This document shows positions 45,205 to 53,855 of a DNA stretch of 64,000 bases, piece after piece. Numbering within the stretch: position 1 is the stretch's first letter; every line of letters begins with the position of its first letter. Both the position numbers and the translations under genes were made by a program. The notes beneath the pieces were generated by a model. That model had not been told where the DNA came from. It did no database searches and saw nothing but the letters and a program-made list of their open reading frames with translations. The DNA comes from Lentzea tibetensis (lineage in GTDB: Bacteria > Actinomycetota > Actinomycetes > Mycobacteriales > Pseudonocardiaceae), in the NCBI RefSeq assembly GCF_007845675.1, contig NZ_VOBR01000018.1, positions 62,001 to 126,000 on the forward strand. Direction: 5' to 3'.

Positions 45205-46095
45205 TCACGCGGGGTCGGGTGTGACGCCCGTCAACTTCGCGGTGAGGTCCCACAGCTTGCTCGCGCCCAGATCGTCGCGCGCACGGGCCGACATGTCCGC
45301 CTCGGCCGGGTAGCCGAAGGCGCCGCCGAGGCCGTTCGGGCCGTAGTACTGGCCGCCGCGCGCCTCCAGCGCCGTCGCCGCGTACAGCTGCGGCAGCGCT
45401 CCGCGCTCGACGGACTGGGAGAACAGGTGGCTGATCCGGCCACCGACCTTGAGCAGGAGGCTGCGGTGCGCGGACGCCATGTTGTCGGTCAGGTCGGTTC
45501 TGGTGACGCCGGGGTGCGCGGCGATGGACGTGACGTCCGGCGAGCGGCGGTCCAGTTCCCTCGCGAACAGCAGGTTCGCCACCTTCGACTGGGAGTAGGC
45601 GTTGGCCGGGCTGTAGCGGCGGTGCTCGAAGTTCGGGTCGTCGAAGTCCACGTACCCGCGCTGGTGCGCGAGGCTCGCCACGGTCACCACGCGCGAGCCG
45701 GGACGCTGCCGCAACGCGGGCATCAGCAGCCACGTCAGCGCGGCGTGCCCGAGGTGGTTCGTGCCGAACTGGCGCTCGAACCCGTCGGCGGTCAGCCCGT
45801 ACGGCACGGCCATGATGCCCGCGTTGTTGATCAGAATGTCCAAAGAGGAGACTCGCCCGGCGGCCGCGCGCACCGACGCGAGGTCCGCGAGGTCGAGCTC
45901 CAGCGCGGACGAGTCACCGCCGACGATCTCCAACGCCTTCTGCGCGCGTTCGGTGGAGCGGCACCCGAGCAGCACCGTCGCGCCCTTGGCCGCGAGCACC
46001 TGTGCGGTGCGCAGGCCCAGCCCGGAGTTCGCCCCCGTGATGAGCGCGGTTCTGCCGGTCTGGTCGGGGATGTCGTCTTCGGTCCACTTCGCCAT
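45205..46095 (-). CDS. Short-chain dehydrogenase/reductase
   Basis: 296 aa from ATG 46095. Classical SDR fold related to retinol-dehydrogenase/WW-oxidoreductase-like proteins: TALITGANSGLGLRTA cofactor loop, ILINNAGIM, catalytic YSQSKVAN (YxxxK) and HPGVTRTDL. NADPH-dependent; substrate unknown. A 14-bp palindrome (46105-46118) lies directly upstream of its start and the divergent TetR gene is near, so regulation by that repressor is plausible. Confidence 0.88.
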   Translation of the reverse strand: MAKWTEDDIPDQTGRTALITGANSGLGLRTAQVLAAKGATVLLGCRSTERAQKALEIVGGDSSALELDLADLASVRAAAGRVSSLDILINNAGIMAVPYGLTADGFERQFGTNHLGHAALTWLLMPALRQRPGSRVVTVASLAHQRGYVDFDDPNFEHRRYSPANAYSQSKVANLLFARELDRRSPDVTSIAAHPGVTRTDLTDNMASAHRSLLLKVGGRISHLFSQSVERGALPQLYAATALEARGGQYYGPNGLGGAFGYPAEADMSARARDDLGASKLWDLTAKLTGVTPDPA

Positions 46096-46104
46096 GGCTA
46101 ACAA

Positions 46105-46118
46105 CTACCGTCCGGTAG
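46105..46118. promoter_or_regulatory. Palindrome upstream of the SDR gene
   Basis: CTACCGTCCGGTAG: perfect 6-bp arms with a 2-bp centre, ending 10 bases before the SDR start codon and overlapping its ribosome-binding region. It shares the ACCG/CGGT character of TetR-family sites, but differs from the CATACC/GGTATG sites nearby. Confidence 0.5.
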
Positions 46119-46121
46119 CCC

Positions 46122-46427
46122 TCACGCGCTACGGGCGAGGTGCGTGACGTGCGCGTCGAGCACGGCGCGCAGCGTCGGGTCCTCAACCGAAAGCATGCGC
46201 GTCACGCGCGCCACGACGGTGTCGTAGTCGTCGGTGGTGTCCAGCAGCTCGACCGCGATTCGGCTGGTCAGCCGCTGGTTCCAGCGGTAGGTCATCGCCT
46301 GCAGCAGCTCGTCGCGGCTCTCGAACACGTCGGGGTCGACGATCAGCGGTGCCGCCGGGTCGTGGCGGGCGTCGTTGAGGACGGCGTCGATGGCGTCGCG
46401 CCGCCGGTAGAAGTCGCTCCAGCCCAT
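46122..46427 (-). CDS. Conserved small protein of unknown function
   Basis: 101 aa from ATG 46427. Begins MGWSDFYRRRDAIDAVL and is mostly helical and polar, without signal peptide or membrane helix. I do not recognise a domain with certainty; similar small proteins beside TetR/SDR genes are common in actinomycetes. It is transcribed divergently from the TetR gene across a 72-bp region holding two palindromes, so it is probably the repressor's first target, with the SDR gene 26 bp downstream in the same direction. Confidence 0.7.
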   Translation of the reverse strand: MGWSDFYRRRDAIDAVLNDARHDPAAPLIVDPDVFESRDELLQAMTYRWNQRLTSRIAVELLDTTDDYDTVVARVTRMLSVEDPTLRAVLDAHVTHLARSA

Positions 46428-46449
46428 GTATCGTACCCCCGGTTCTTCA

Positions 46450-46464
46450 CATACCCTCGGTATG
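46450..46464. promoter_or_regulatory. TetR-type operator 1
   Basis: CATACCCTCGGTATG: perfect 6-bp inverted arms around a 3-bp centre, in the divergent promoter of the 101-aa protein and the TetR regulator. The same arm sequence recurs in operator 2. Confidence 0.65.
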
Positions 46465-46472
46465 GCACCGAC

Positions 46473-46500
46473 CATACCACGGGTACGTACCGTTGGTATG
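46473..46500. promoter_or_regulatory. TetR-type operator 2 (28-bp palindrome)
   Basis: Outer arms CATACC (46473-46478) and GGTATG (46495-46500) are centred on the perfect inner palindrome GGTACGTACC (46482-46491); 12 of 14 positions pair. Its last base is the first base of the proposed GTG start of the TetR gene, so bound repressor would block its own expression. Length and symmetry fit a TetR dimer-pair site. Confidence 0.65.
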
Positions 46501-47126
46501 TGAGCTACCGTGACGCCGTGGTGAACGTGCGGTCGAGGCGGGTGGAGTACTCCGAGTCCACGCGGCAGGCGCTGGTGGACAACGCCGTCGAGTTGTTCAC
46601 CAAACGCGGCTACGCAGGCACGTCGCTCGACGAGGTCGTCAAGCGGGCGCGTGTGACGAAAGGCGCGCTGTACCACCACTTCAGCGGAAAGCAGGCCCTT
46701 TTCGAGGCCGCGTTCGAGTCCGTCGAAACGCGACTGGTCGAGCGGCTGTCGAAGATCGTCAACACTCCCGGCGACGCGTGGGAGATCGCGACCGGCGGCC
46801 TGCGCGCCTACGTCCGCGAGTGCCTCGAACCGTCGTACCAGCGGATCGTGATCCACGAGGCGCCGGTCGTGATGGGCTGGGAGCGCTGGCGCGAGGCCGA
46901 GGAGCACTACAGCTTCGGGCTGCTGCGCGCGGGAATGCAGTTGCTGCGCGAAGCCGGGGAGATCGACGAAGATCTTCCGGTCGAGATCACCACGCGGCTG
47001 TTGTTCGGCGCGTTGTCCGCGGGTGCGAGCACCATCGCGAGCTCACCCGACCCGCGGAAGGTCAGCAAGGACGTGGAACGGACGGTCGTGCGCGTGCTCG
47101 AAGGACTGCGCTGTAACCGACGGTAG
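46500..47126 (+). CDS. TetR/AcrR-family transcriptional regulator
   Basis: 208 aa from GTG 46500; GTG codons at 46518, 46521 and 46527 are alternative starts a few residues later. N-terminal HTH: RQALVDNAVELFTKRGYAGTSLDEVVKRARVTKGALYHHF is unmistakably TetR (about 20-60). The C-terminal ligand domain has the form common to uncharacterised actinobacterial members. Palindromes just upstream suggest autoregulation and control of the divergent genes. Confidence 0.9.
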   Translation: MSYRDAVVNVRSRRVEYSESTRQALVDNAVELFTKRGYAGTSLDEVVKRARVTKGALYHHFSGKQALFEAAFESVETRLVERLSKIVNTPGDAWEIATGGLRAYVRECLEPSYQRIVIHEAPVVMGWERWREAEEHYSFGLLRAGMQLLREAGEIDEDLPVEITTRLLFGALSAGASTIASSPDPRKVSKDVERTVVRVLEGLRCNRR

Positions 47127-47259
47127 CGCTCCAATTACACATTACGAATGGGTCACTGGGGCATTCGGCGCAGTTCACCCTGCGTACGGGCCAATTCCTT
47201 GGCACCCCCTGTCACCGAGTGTAAGACTCGGTACTTTGAGCTGACACGTAGGGGGCTCG

Positions 47260-47865
47260 ATGATCAGAGTGTTGCTCGCCGAGGACGTGCAAATGGTCCG
47301 CGGAGCACTCGTCGCGCTGTTGGATCTCGAGCCGGACATGCAGGTTGTCGCGTCGGTGGCCAACGGTGACGAAATCGTTCCCGCGGTCGAGAAGAACAAA
47401 CCTGACGTAGCCGTGCTGGACATCGATCTGCCCGGAATGGACGGCCTTTCCGCGGCCGCCCAGATCCACGAGGTCGCACCCGCCACGCGCACCTTGATCC
47501 TCACCAGCCTCGGCCGTCCCGGCACGCTGCGCAGGGCGTTGAACGCGCGGGTCAACGGCTTCATCCTCAAGGACGCGCCGATCAACCAGCTCGCGGATGC
47601 GATCCGCGGCGTCGCGGTCGGCCGCCGGGTCATCGACTCGCAGCTCGCGCTCACCGCGTGGGACGGCGACGAGTGCCCGCTCACCCCGCGTGAACTGGAG
47701 GTTCTCCGGCTCGCCGCGGACGGTGCCGACGCGATGGAGATCGCGGGCACGCTGTACCTGTCGGTCGGGACGATCCGCAACTACCTGACGACCGTCACCA
47801 TGAAGCTCGAGGCCCGCAACCGCATCGACGCGGTGCGCATCGCCCGCAAGGCCGGCTGGCTCTAG
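47260..47865 (+). CDS. NarL/LuxR-type response regulator 1
   Basis: 201 aa. Receiver domain (about 1-115) with acidic pocket LLAEDVQM, phosphoacceptor Asp in VLDIDLPGMDG (about 54-58 region) and Lys in ILKDAP. LuxR-type HTH (about 135-198; CPLTPRELEVLRLAADG... NYLTTVTMKLEARNR). DesR-like size. Closely similar to the response regulator at 50123, so one is a duplicate. It faces the histidine kinase gene at 47870 with 4 bp between stops, the likely partner. Confidence 0.93.
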   Translation: MIRVLLAEDVQMVRGALVALLDLEPDMQVVASVANGDEIVPAVEKNKPDVAVLDIDLPGMDGLSAAAQIHEVAPATRTLILTSLGRPGTLRRALNARVNGFILKDAPINQLADAIRGVAVGRRVIDSQLALTAWDGDECPLTPRELEVLRLAADGADAMEIAGTLYLSVGTIRNYLTTVTMKLEARNRIDAVRIARKAGWL

Positions 47866-47869
47866 AGCT

Positions 47870-48994
47870 CTACAGGGGGATTTGGGCGTGCAGGTGGAAC
47901 CTGCCGCTCTCCCGCCGCGATGTGAAGCTGCCGCCGATCTCGTCGACGCGCTCGGTCATGTTCCGCACCCCGCTGCCGGACGGGTCGCAGGGCGACTCGT
48001 CCGCCCCGTCGTTCATGATCTGCAGCTCGATCAGGTCTTCCTTCTGCCGCAACGAGATCTCGCAGTGCTCGGCCCGGCTGTGTCGCAGCACGTTCGTGAC
48101 GCTCTCGCGCAGCACGGTGGCCAGCACCGTCGCGGCGGGCTCGGGGATCTCGCCGTGGTCGAGCTCCATGTTCACGGTGATGTTCGCCGAGGTCAGGACG
48201 GCTTTCGCGGAGCAGAACGTCTCCTCGACCGACAGCAGCCGGTAGCCGAGGGCGACGGACCGCACGTCGACCAGCGTGTGCCGGGTGATGTCGAGGATCT
48301 CGCCGAGCGTCTCGCGCGCCTGGTCCGGGTGGTCGGGCAGCAGCCGGTGCGAGAGCTCGCTCTTGAGCTTGATCGCCGACAGGCCGTATCCGAGCAGGTC
48401 GTGCAGGTCGCGGGACACGCGGATGCGTTCCTCGGCGACCGCGCGGTCGGCCAGGTCGGAGCGGGTCGCGTCGACCTTCACCGCGAGGGCGGCGAGCCAC
48501 GGCAGCCCGTGCAGCACGAGCCCGGCCATCGCCGTCGTCACGATGCTCAACGACGCTGCGGTGAGGTCGTGACCAGCGGAGATGTGCACCCCGCCCGCGG
48601 CGATGACGATCGCGGTGAACGCCGTCCAGCCCGCCGTGCGCGGTAACACCAGCAGTACGCTTCCGGCGAGGAAACCCGTCGCGGCGATCCACGTGTGGCC
48701 GAACAGCAGCATCGGCAGGAACACCAGGAGTGCGTGCACCGTGAGCGCCAGGTGGCCGGTCGGGAACTCCAGTCGCGCGGACGGTCTGCTGAAATAGGAA
48801 AGCTGAATGGCGGCCAACGCCCCAATTACCGTGACGACGACCGCCGAATGGGTGGTCCCGCGGCCGAGCAGAAGCACGTGAACCACTTCTATCAACGAGA
48901 GCCCGCTGACTATCACGAGGCTCGTTCGCATCGTCCGCCGTGCGGGCGGCATCGACACCCTGACCGTTCCGGGTGGATGTGCCAATGCTGCCAT
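47870..48994 (-). CDS. Sensor histidine kinase (DesK-like, HisKA_3)
   Basis: 374 aa. Five to six membrane helices in the first half (about 25-165), then a dimerisation/phosphoacceptor helix RIRVSRDLHDLLGYGLSAIKL (His about 203) and an HATPase domain (LRESVTNVLRHS N-box; DPSGSGVRNMTERV G-box). It probably phosphorylates the convergent regulator at 47260. No extracytoplasmic sensor domain, so the signal is likely sensed in the membrane. Confidence 0.92.
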   Translation of the reverse strand: MAALAHPPGTVRVSMPPARRTMRTSLVIVSGLSLIEVVHVLLLGRGTTHSAVVVTVIGALAAIQLSYFSRPSARLEFPTGHLALTVHALLVFLPMLLFGHTWIAATGFLAGSVLLVLPRTAGWTAFTAIVIAAGGVHISAGHDLTAASLSIVTTAMAGLVLHGLPWLAALAVKVDATRSDLADRAVAEERIRVSRDLHDLLGYGLSAIKLKSELSHRLLPDHPDQARETLGEILDITRHTLVDVRSVALGYRLLSVEETFCSAKAVLTSANITVNMELDHGEIPEPAATVLATVLRESVTNVLRHSRAEHCEISLRQKEDLIELQIMNDGADESPCDPSGSGVRNMTERVDEIGGSFTSRRESGRFHLHAQIPL

Positions 48995-49273
48995 TTCAAC
49001 CCCCGCACAACCGAGGCGCCGCCCGCGAATAATACGGCAACGTCAAGACTCGCTGATCGAAAAGAATCACACAAACGGACGAGTATCAGAGGCGTCCCAT
49101 TACTAACCGCGTCGGACCCGTCACGTTCGGAAGCGGTTTTGGGCCCGTGTGAAAGATTCATCGTTCCCGCGGGTACAGCTCATCACGGACTTGTGGGGTG
49201 CTCCGTGGCGTCGGCGATGCCCTCTCGGTTGCACTAGTAGGTGCTCGAAACAGGCCGCCGTAGGGAGAGTTCC
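48995..49273. promoter_or_regulatory. Divergent intergenic region, kinase / SARP 1
   Basis: 279 bp between a leftward kinase gene and a rightward SARP gene. GGGAGAG lies just upstream of the SARP GTG start. I see no confident promoter boxes or small ORF here. Confidence 0.3.
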
Positions 49274-50056
49274 GTGGACATCAAGGTGCTGGGACCGCTG
49301 GAGGCGCACGAGAACGGTGTCTCCATCACGCCGACCGCGGCCAAGCCCCGCCAGCTGCTGGCGCTGCTCGGACTGCAGGCCGATCACGTCGTGACCGTGC
49401 CGACGCTGATCGAGGAGCTGTGGGGCATGGCCCCGCCGCGCAGCGCGCTGACCACGTTGCAGACCTACGTGCTCCAGATCCGCAGGCGCATCGAGGCCGC
49501 GGGCAACGACGCCGCGAAGGACGTGCTCGTCACCCGGTACGGCGGCTACCTGCTGGACGTGGGTGCCGGCGCCGTCGACGTGGTCGAGTACGAGCGGCTC
49601 GCGTCTCGCGGCCAGCGCGCGCTGGAGGAGGGTTCGCTGGAGCCCGCGGCCAGGATGCTGCGCGCGGCGCTGGAGGTGTGGCGCGGCCCGGTGCTCGCCG
49701 ACGTGCGCATCGGCATGCGGCTCGGCATGGAGGTCACCAGGCTGGAGGAGAGCAGGCTCGGCGTGCTGGAGGCGTTGATGGACGCCGACCTCCGCCTCGG
49801 CAGGCACCAGCAACTGCTCGGCCAGCTCTCGATGCTCACCGCGCAGCACCCGCTGCACGAGAACTTCTGCGCCCAGCACATGCTCGCGCTGTACCGCTCA
49901 GGCAGGCAGTGGCGTGCACTCGAGGAGTACCGGACGTTGCACGACAAGCTGATGGACGAGCTGGGCCTCGCGCCGTCGGAACGCCTGCGCCGCCTGCAGA
50001 GCGCGATACTGCGCGCCGACCCCGATCTCACCCAGGTACCACAACTCGCGGGGTAG
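49274..50056 (+). CDS. SARP-family activator 1 (small, DnrI-like)
   Basis: 260 aa; GTG 49274 with GGGAGAG upstream. OmpR-type winged helix (about 1-90: VLGPLEAHENGVSI, TPTAAKPRQLLALL, TLIEELWG) followed by the BTAD (about 95-255; VVEYERLASRGQRALEEG, VTRLEESRLGVLEALM). No ATPase part. A close paralogue of the SARP at 56516; the two flank the TOMM genes, so both are probably its activators. A response regulator gene follows 66 bp downstream on the same strand. Confidence 0.93.
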   Translation: MDIKVLGPLEAHENGVSITPTAAKPRQLLALLGLQADHVVTVPTLIEELWGMAPPRSALTTLQTYVLQIRRRIEAAGNDAAKDVLVTRYGGYLLDVGAGAVDVVEYERLASRGQRALEEGSLEPAARMLRAALEVWRGPVLADVRIGMRLGMEVTRLEESRLGVLEALMDADLRLGRHQQLLGQLSMLTAQHPLHENFCAQHMLALYRSGRQWRALEEYRTLHDKLMDELGLAPSERLRRLQSAILRADPDLTQVPQLAG

Positions 50057-50122
50057 CTGTGTGGTTCGAGGCGGATGGTCGGGCGCTAATGTGTGCCGGA
50101 CGGGGCTGAGGGGACGGCAGAG

Positions 50123-50728
50123 ATGATCAGGGTTTTGCTCGCCGAGGACATGCACATGGTCCGGGGCGCGCTGGTAGCTCTGCTCGATCTGGAACCCGAC
50201 ATCGAGGTCGTCGCCGAAGTGGACTCCGGCGACCAGATCGTCTCCATGGTGGAAAGCCACCAGCCCGACGTGGCGGTCATCGACATCGACCTGCCGATCC
50301 TGGATGGACTGACGGCCGCGGCCAAGATCCGCAGCACGATCCCCGGCGTGCGCACGCTGATGCTCACGTCGCTCGCCCGCCCAGGCACCCTGCGCCGCGC
50401 ACTCGCCGCCGGTGTCGACGGGTTCATCCTCAAGGACGCCCCGCCCGCGAAGCTGGCCGCCGCGATCCGCGACGTCGCCGCTGGCCGCCGCGTGGTGGAC
50501 TCCCAGCTGGCGCTGGCCGCGTGGGACTCCGGCGAATGCCCGCTGACCGAGCGCGAGCTCGAAGTGCTGCGGCTCGCCGCGAACGGCACCGACGCGCCGG
50601 ACATCGCGCGCGCGTTGTCGTTGTCCCCCGGGACGGTGCGCAACTACCTGACGTCGGTCGTGGCGAAGCTGGACGCGCGCAACCGGGTGGACGCGATCCG
50701 CATCGCCTCTGAAGCCGGTTGGCTGTAA
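50123..50728 (+). CDS. NarL/LuxR-type response regulator 2
   Basis: 201 aa from ATG 50123. Receiver MIRVLLAEDMHMVRGALVALL with DIDLPILDG phosphosite and ILKDAPP, then LuxR HTH (TERELEVLRLAANG, NYLTSVVAKLDARNR). Highly similar along its whole length to the regulator at 47260, indicating local duplication. Convergent with the double histidine kinase at 50766 (37 bp between stops), its probable partner. Confidence 0.93.
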   Translation: MIRVLLAEDMHMVRGALVALLDLEPDIEVVAEVDSGDQIVSMVESHQPDVAVIDIDLPILDGLTAAAKIRSTIPGVRTLMLTSLARPGTLRRALAAGVDGFILKDAPPAKLAAAIRDVAAGRRVVDSQLALAAWDSGECPLTERELEVLRLAANGTDAPDIARALSLSPGTVRNYLTSVVAKLDARNRVDAIRIASEAGWL

Positions 50729-50765
50729 ACCTTTCCGGGTTTTCCCCCGCCCAATGCCGTCCAGT

Positions 50766-53096
50766 TCAGTGCAGGGGAATTTCGGCCTGCAGGCGGTAGG
50801 TGTTGTCCGGTGTGGTGCCGGCGACCAGGGTGCCGCCGATGTTCGTCACGCGAGCCGTCAGGTTGTGGATCCCGCTGCCACCGCCGTTGGTGGAGGGCGG
50901 TGGCACGGCCAGCAGCCCGTCGTTGACGATCTCCATGGTCAGCCGGTCCTCGCTCCGCGCCAGGGTGATCTCGCAGTTGGCGGCCTTGCTGTGCCGCAAC
51001 AGGTTCGTGACACCTTCGCGCAGCACGGTGGCGAGAGTCGTGCGCACGTCGGAGGACAGCTCGCACGGCTCGAACCGCAGCGTGACGTTGATGTTCGCCG
51101 CGGCCAGCAAAGCCCGCGCGGACACGGTTTCCTCGTCGAGCGACATCTCGCGGTACGACGAGGCGACCGCGCGCACGTCGGCCAGCGCCTGCCGGGAGAT
51201 GTCCAGGATCCCGGACAGTTCCTGTTGCGCCCGTTCGGGATCGCGCTCCACCAGCCGGTGCGTGAGCTCGCTCTTCAACGTGATGGCCGAGAGGCTGTAG
51301 CCCAGCAGGTCGTGCAGGTCCCGCGCGAACCGCAGGCGTTCCTTGGTGACGGCGAGGTGCGCGAGCTCGGTCCGCGCGTCGTGCAGGTCCTGCACCATGG
51401 AACGCAGCCGCGACAGGCCGAACACGACCAGGCCGTGGTTGCTCGTCACGATGAACCCGAACACGATGTTGATCGAGCTGCCCTCGAACAGCCAGTGCGC
51501 ACCACCGGCGCTCGCCATGACGAGCAGGAACACCGGTACGCCGAACCGCGCGGGCAGCACCAGCAGCGAGGCGCCGGCGAGGTAGCCGGGCATGCCGAGC
51601 AGCGGGTGTTCGAACAGCGCCATCGGCAGGTACGTGAGCACGGCCTGCGCGCACAGCAGCGCGTACCCGAGCGGCGAGCGCACGGAAGCGCTGGGGCGGC
51701 TGAAGAAACCGAGCATCAGGCCGAGCGACGCGAGGATGCACGCGATCGCGACGGCGCGGCTGGTGGTGTCGGGCAGCCAGGCGAACGTCAGGATGATCGA
51801 GCTGATCGCGTACCCGGTGAACACGGCCGTGGCGATCAGGGAACCCAGCCGCGGCGCCATCACCGCACCGTGCTCGGTGTGCGGCTCCGATGTGGTGGGC
51901 GAGTTCTCCTGGCCGGACAAGGGGATCGACGCGTGCAGGCGGTACGTGTCGTCGTCCGCGCGGGCGGTCAGCGTGCCGCCGAGTGCGCGGACGCGCTGCG
52001 TCAGGTTGCTGATCCCGTTGCCGTGGCCCTCGGATTCCACGTCGTCGCGCACGCCGTCGTTCACGATCTCGATGCACACCGCGCCGTCGTCGCGCGACAC
52101 GGTGATCGAGCAGTTCTCGGCCTTGCTGTGCCGCAACAGGTTCGTGACGCCCTCGCGCAGCACGGTGGCGAGTACCGTCCTGACCCGCGGCGGCACGTCA
52201 CCCTGGCCCGCGTGCACGTCGACCACGACCTCGGCCGCGGACAACACCGATCGCGCCGACGCCAGCTCGTCGTCCAGCGACAGCTCGCGGTAGGACGACG
52301 CGACCGCACGCACGTCGGCGAGCGCCTGGCGGGAGACTTCGAGTATCTCGTCGAGCTCCTGCTTGGCGCGCTTGGGCTGCAACGGCACGAGGCGGTGCGT
52401 CAGTTCGGTCTTCAACGTGACCGCGGACAGGCTGAACCCCAGCAGGTCGTGCAGGTCCCGAGCGAACCGCAGGCGTTCCCGCGCGACGGCGAGCCCGGCC
52501 AGTTCGGACCGGGCGTCCTCGAGCTCGCGCACGAGCGAACGCAGCCGTGACAACCCGTAGACGACGAGGCCGATGACCATCGTCAGGTTCGCGATGTAGA
52601 CGACCTCGAGCCCTGGGCCGGTCAGGTTCGACTGGATGACCCCGGCGACAGCGGCGATCGCGAAGAACGCGACCCAACCGGTGCCCAGCCGCAGCACCAG
52701 CAGCGCGTCACCGGCGAGGAAGCCGGGCATGCCGGTCCACGCCTCGTGGAAGAAGAACATCGGCACGAACGTCAGCAGCGCCTGGACGAACAAGGCGGAA
52801 TAACCGAGCGGGCCTCGCACGTCCGCACCGGGACGGCTGAAGAAACCCAGCTGCAGCACCATCATCAGCGCCAGGCACGCGCCTGCCGGAACGACCCTGG
52901 CGAACGTCGCGCCCTGCACGACGACGTACTGGAAGGCGTTCACGGCGAATCCCGCGAACACGACGGTGACGACGAGGAGCGCGAGGCGGGGGGCGAGCCC
53001 GGCCGCGCGGCCCTGGCTGTCGCTCTCCTGCCCTAACGCGGAGTCGAGGCGTCTTGCCACAACCGCTCCCATGCGAAGAGTCCGGGACTTCGCCAT
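50766..53096 (-). CDS. Tandem-fused double sensor histidine kinase
   Basis: 776 aa containing two complete DesK-like kinases in one chain. Unit 1 (about 1-400): membrane helices, RFARDLHDLLGFSLSAVTL phosphohelix, N-box LREGVTNLLRHS, G-box GHGNGISNLTQRV. Unit 2 (about 413-776) starts MAPRLGSLIATAVF and repeats the same order: RFARDLHDLLGYSLSAITL, LREGVTNLLRHS, GGGSGIHNLTARV. Both keep His and ATP-site residues, so both may be active. A linker rich in Ser/Thr/Glu joins them with no stop or frameshift. The start lies 12 bp after the stop of the truncated SagB gene, so it is the last gene of the TOMM operon, linking sensing with RiPP production. Confidence 0.9.
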   Translation of the reverse strand: MAKSRTLRMGAVVARRLDSALGQESDSQGRAAGLAPRLALLVVTVVFAGFAVNAFQYVVVQGATFARVVPAGACLALMMVLQLGFFSRPGADVRGPLGYSALFVQALLTFVPMFFFHEAWTGMPGFLAGDALLVLRLGTGWVAFFAIAAVAGVIQSNLTGPGLEVVYIANLTMVIGLVVYGLSRLRSLVRELEDARSELAGLAVARERLRFARDLHDLLGFSLSAVTLKTELTHRLVPLQPKRAKQELDEILEVSRQALADVRAVASSYRELSLDDELASARSVLSAAEVVVDVHAGQGDVPPRVRTVLATVLREGVTNLLRHSKAENCSITVSRDDGAVCIEIVNDGVRDDVESEGHGNGISNLTQRVRALGGTLTARADDDTYRLHASIPLSGQENSPTTSEPHTEHGAVMAPRLGSLIATAVFTGYAISSIILTFAWLPDTTSRAVAIACILASLGLMLGFFSRPSASVRSPLGYALLCAQAVLTYLPMALFEHPLLGMPGYLAGASLLVLPARFGVPVFLLVMASAGGAHWLFEGSSINIVFGFIVTSNHGLVVFGLSRLRSMVQDLHDARTELAHLAVTKERLRFARDLHDLLGYSLSAITLKSELTHRLVERDPERAQQELSGILDISRQALADVRAVASSYREMSLDEETVSARALLAAANINVTLRFEPCELSSDVRTTLATVLREGVTNLLRHSKAANCEITLARSEDRLTMEIVNDGLLAVPPPSTNGGGSGIHNLTARVTNIGGTLVAGTTPDNTYRLQAEIPLH

Positions 53097-53108
53097 CAGG
53101 GCGCCATG

Positions 53109-53855
53109 CTACCGGTGCCCTGTCGAAGTCCTGTCTGTTTTCCCTGTTCCCTCAGTGAGGATGAAACCAGCGCTCGCCAGATACGCCACGACGTCGGACA
53201 CGACCTCTTTTCCGACCTCCGAACCGGCCGCGACCTCGGCGATCGTCGTCTCGCCGTCCAGCAGCGACTTCACGATCCCGGTGGCGGGCGGCCGGTGCAA
53301 CACAGCGGTGTACGACAGACCGTCGCAGACCAGCACGTGGTCGCCATCAACGTCCTCTATCGACGCACCTGGCCGGATCGTGATCAGCTGTTCGTCGGCC
53401 ACGTGCGGACATCGGAACACCGCATTCCCCACGACCGCGATCAGCGACAGAATCGGGCCCGCACCGTCCTGCAGGCCCAGCGACGGCACCACGCAGCCGC
53501 CGAGCCGGTCGAGCGTCCGCCGCAGCCGCAGCCACTGCGCACCGATCTTGCCGGACGACTTCCACAGCACGAAGTCGTTGAACAGCACGGGAATGTTCTC
53601 CAGCGACACCGGGCCGAGCCCCATCCGGTGCAGCGCCTCGCGCACCAGCGGACTCGAGTCCGTCACCTCCACGGCACCCCATCTGCCGTGCACCGTCAGC
53701 CTGCCGGACTCGGCGCTGACGAGCGTGTCCTCGAGCAGCGAGAACAGAGGTCGCCCGGCGGGGATGTGCCCAGAAGGAAAGTCCCCAGCAGGGATGTCAG
53801 ATGTCACCGCGCTTCTCCAGCTCTGCCAAGGCCGCGCGAGATCAACGCCGGTCAT
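53109..53855 (-). CDS. Truncated SagB-type protein (N-terminal region only) of TOMM cluster
   Basis: 248 aa; ATG 53855 overlaps the YcaO stop (ATGA). The two winged-helix-like repeats seen at the N-terminus of actinobacterial SagB dehydrogenases are present (GRLTVHGRWGAVEV, then FRCPHV...SIEDVDGDHVLV and VAYLASAGFIL). The FMN nitroreductase half that would oxidise azolines to azoles is missing; the next gene begins 12 bp on. It may act only as a scaffold or peptide-binding subunit. Family assignment rests on pattern memory, so it is moderately sure. Confidence 0.62.
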   Translation of the reverse strand: MTGVDLARPWQSWRSAVTSDIPAGDFPSGHIPAGRPLFSLLEDTLVSAESGRLTVHGRWGAVEVTDSSPLVREALHRMGLGPVSLENIPVLFNDFVLWKSSGKIGAQWLRLRRTLDRLGGCVVPSLGLQDGAGPILSLIAVVGNAVFRCPHVADEQLITIRPGASIEDVDGDHVLVCDGLSYTAVLHRPPATGIVKSLLDGETTIAEVAAGSEVGKEVVSDVVAYLASAGFILTEGTGKTDRTSTGHR

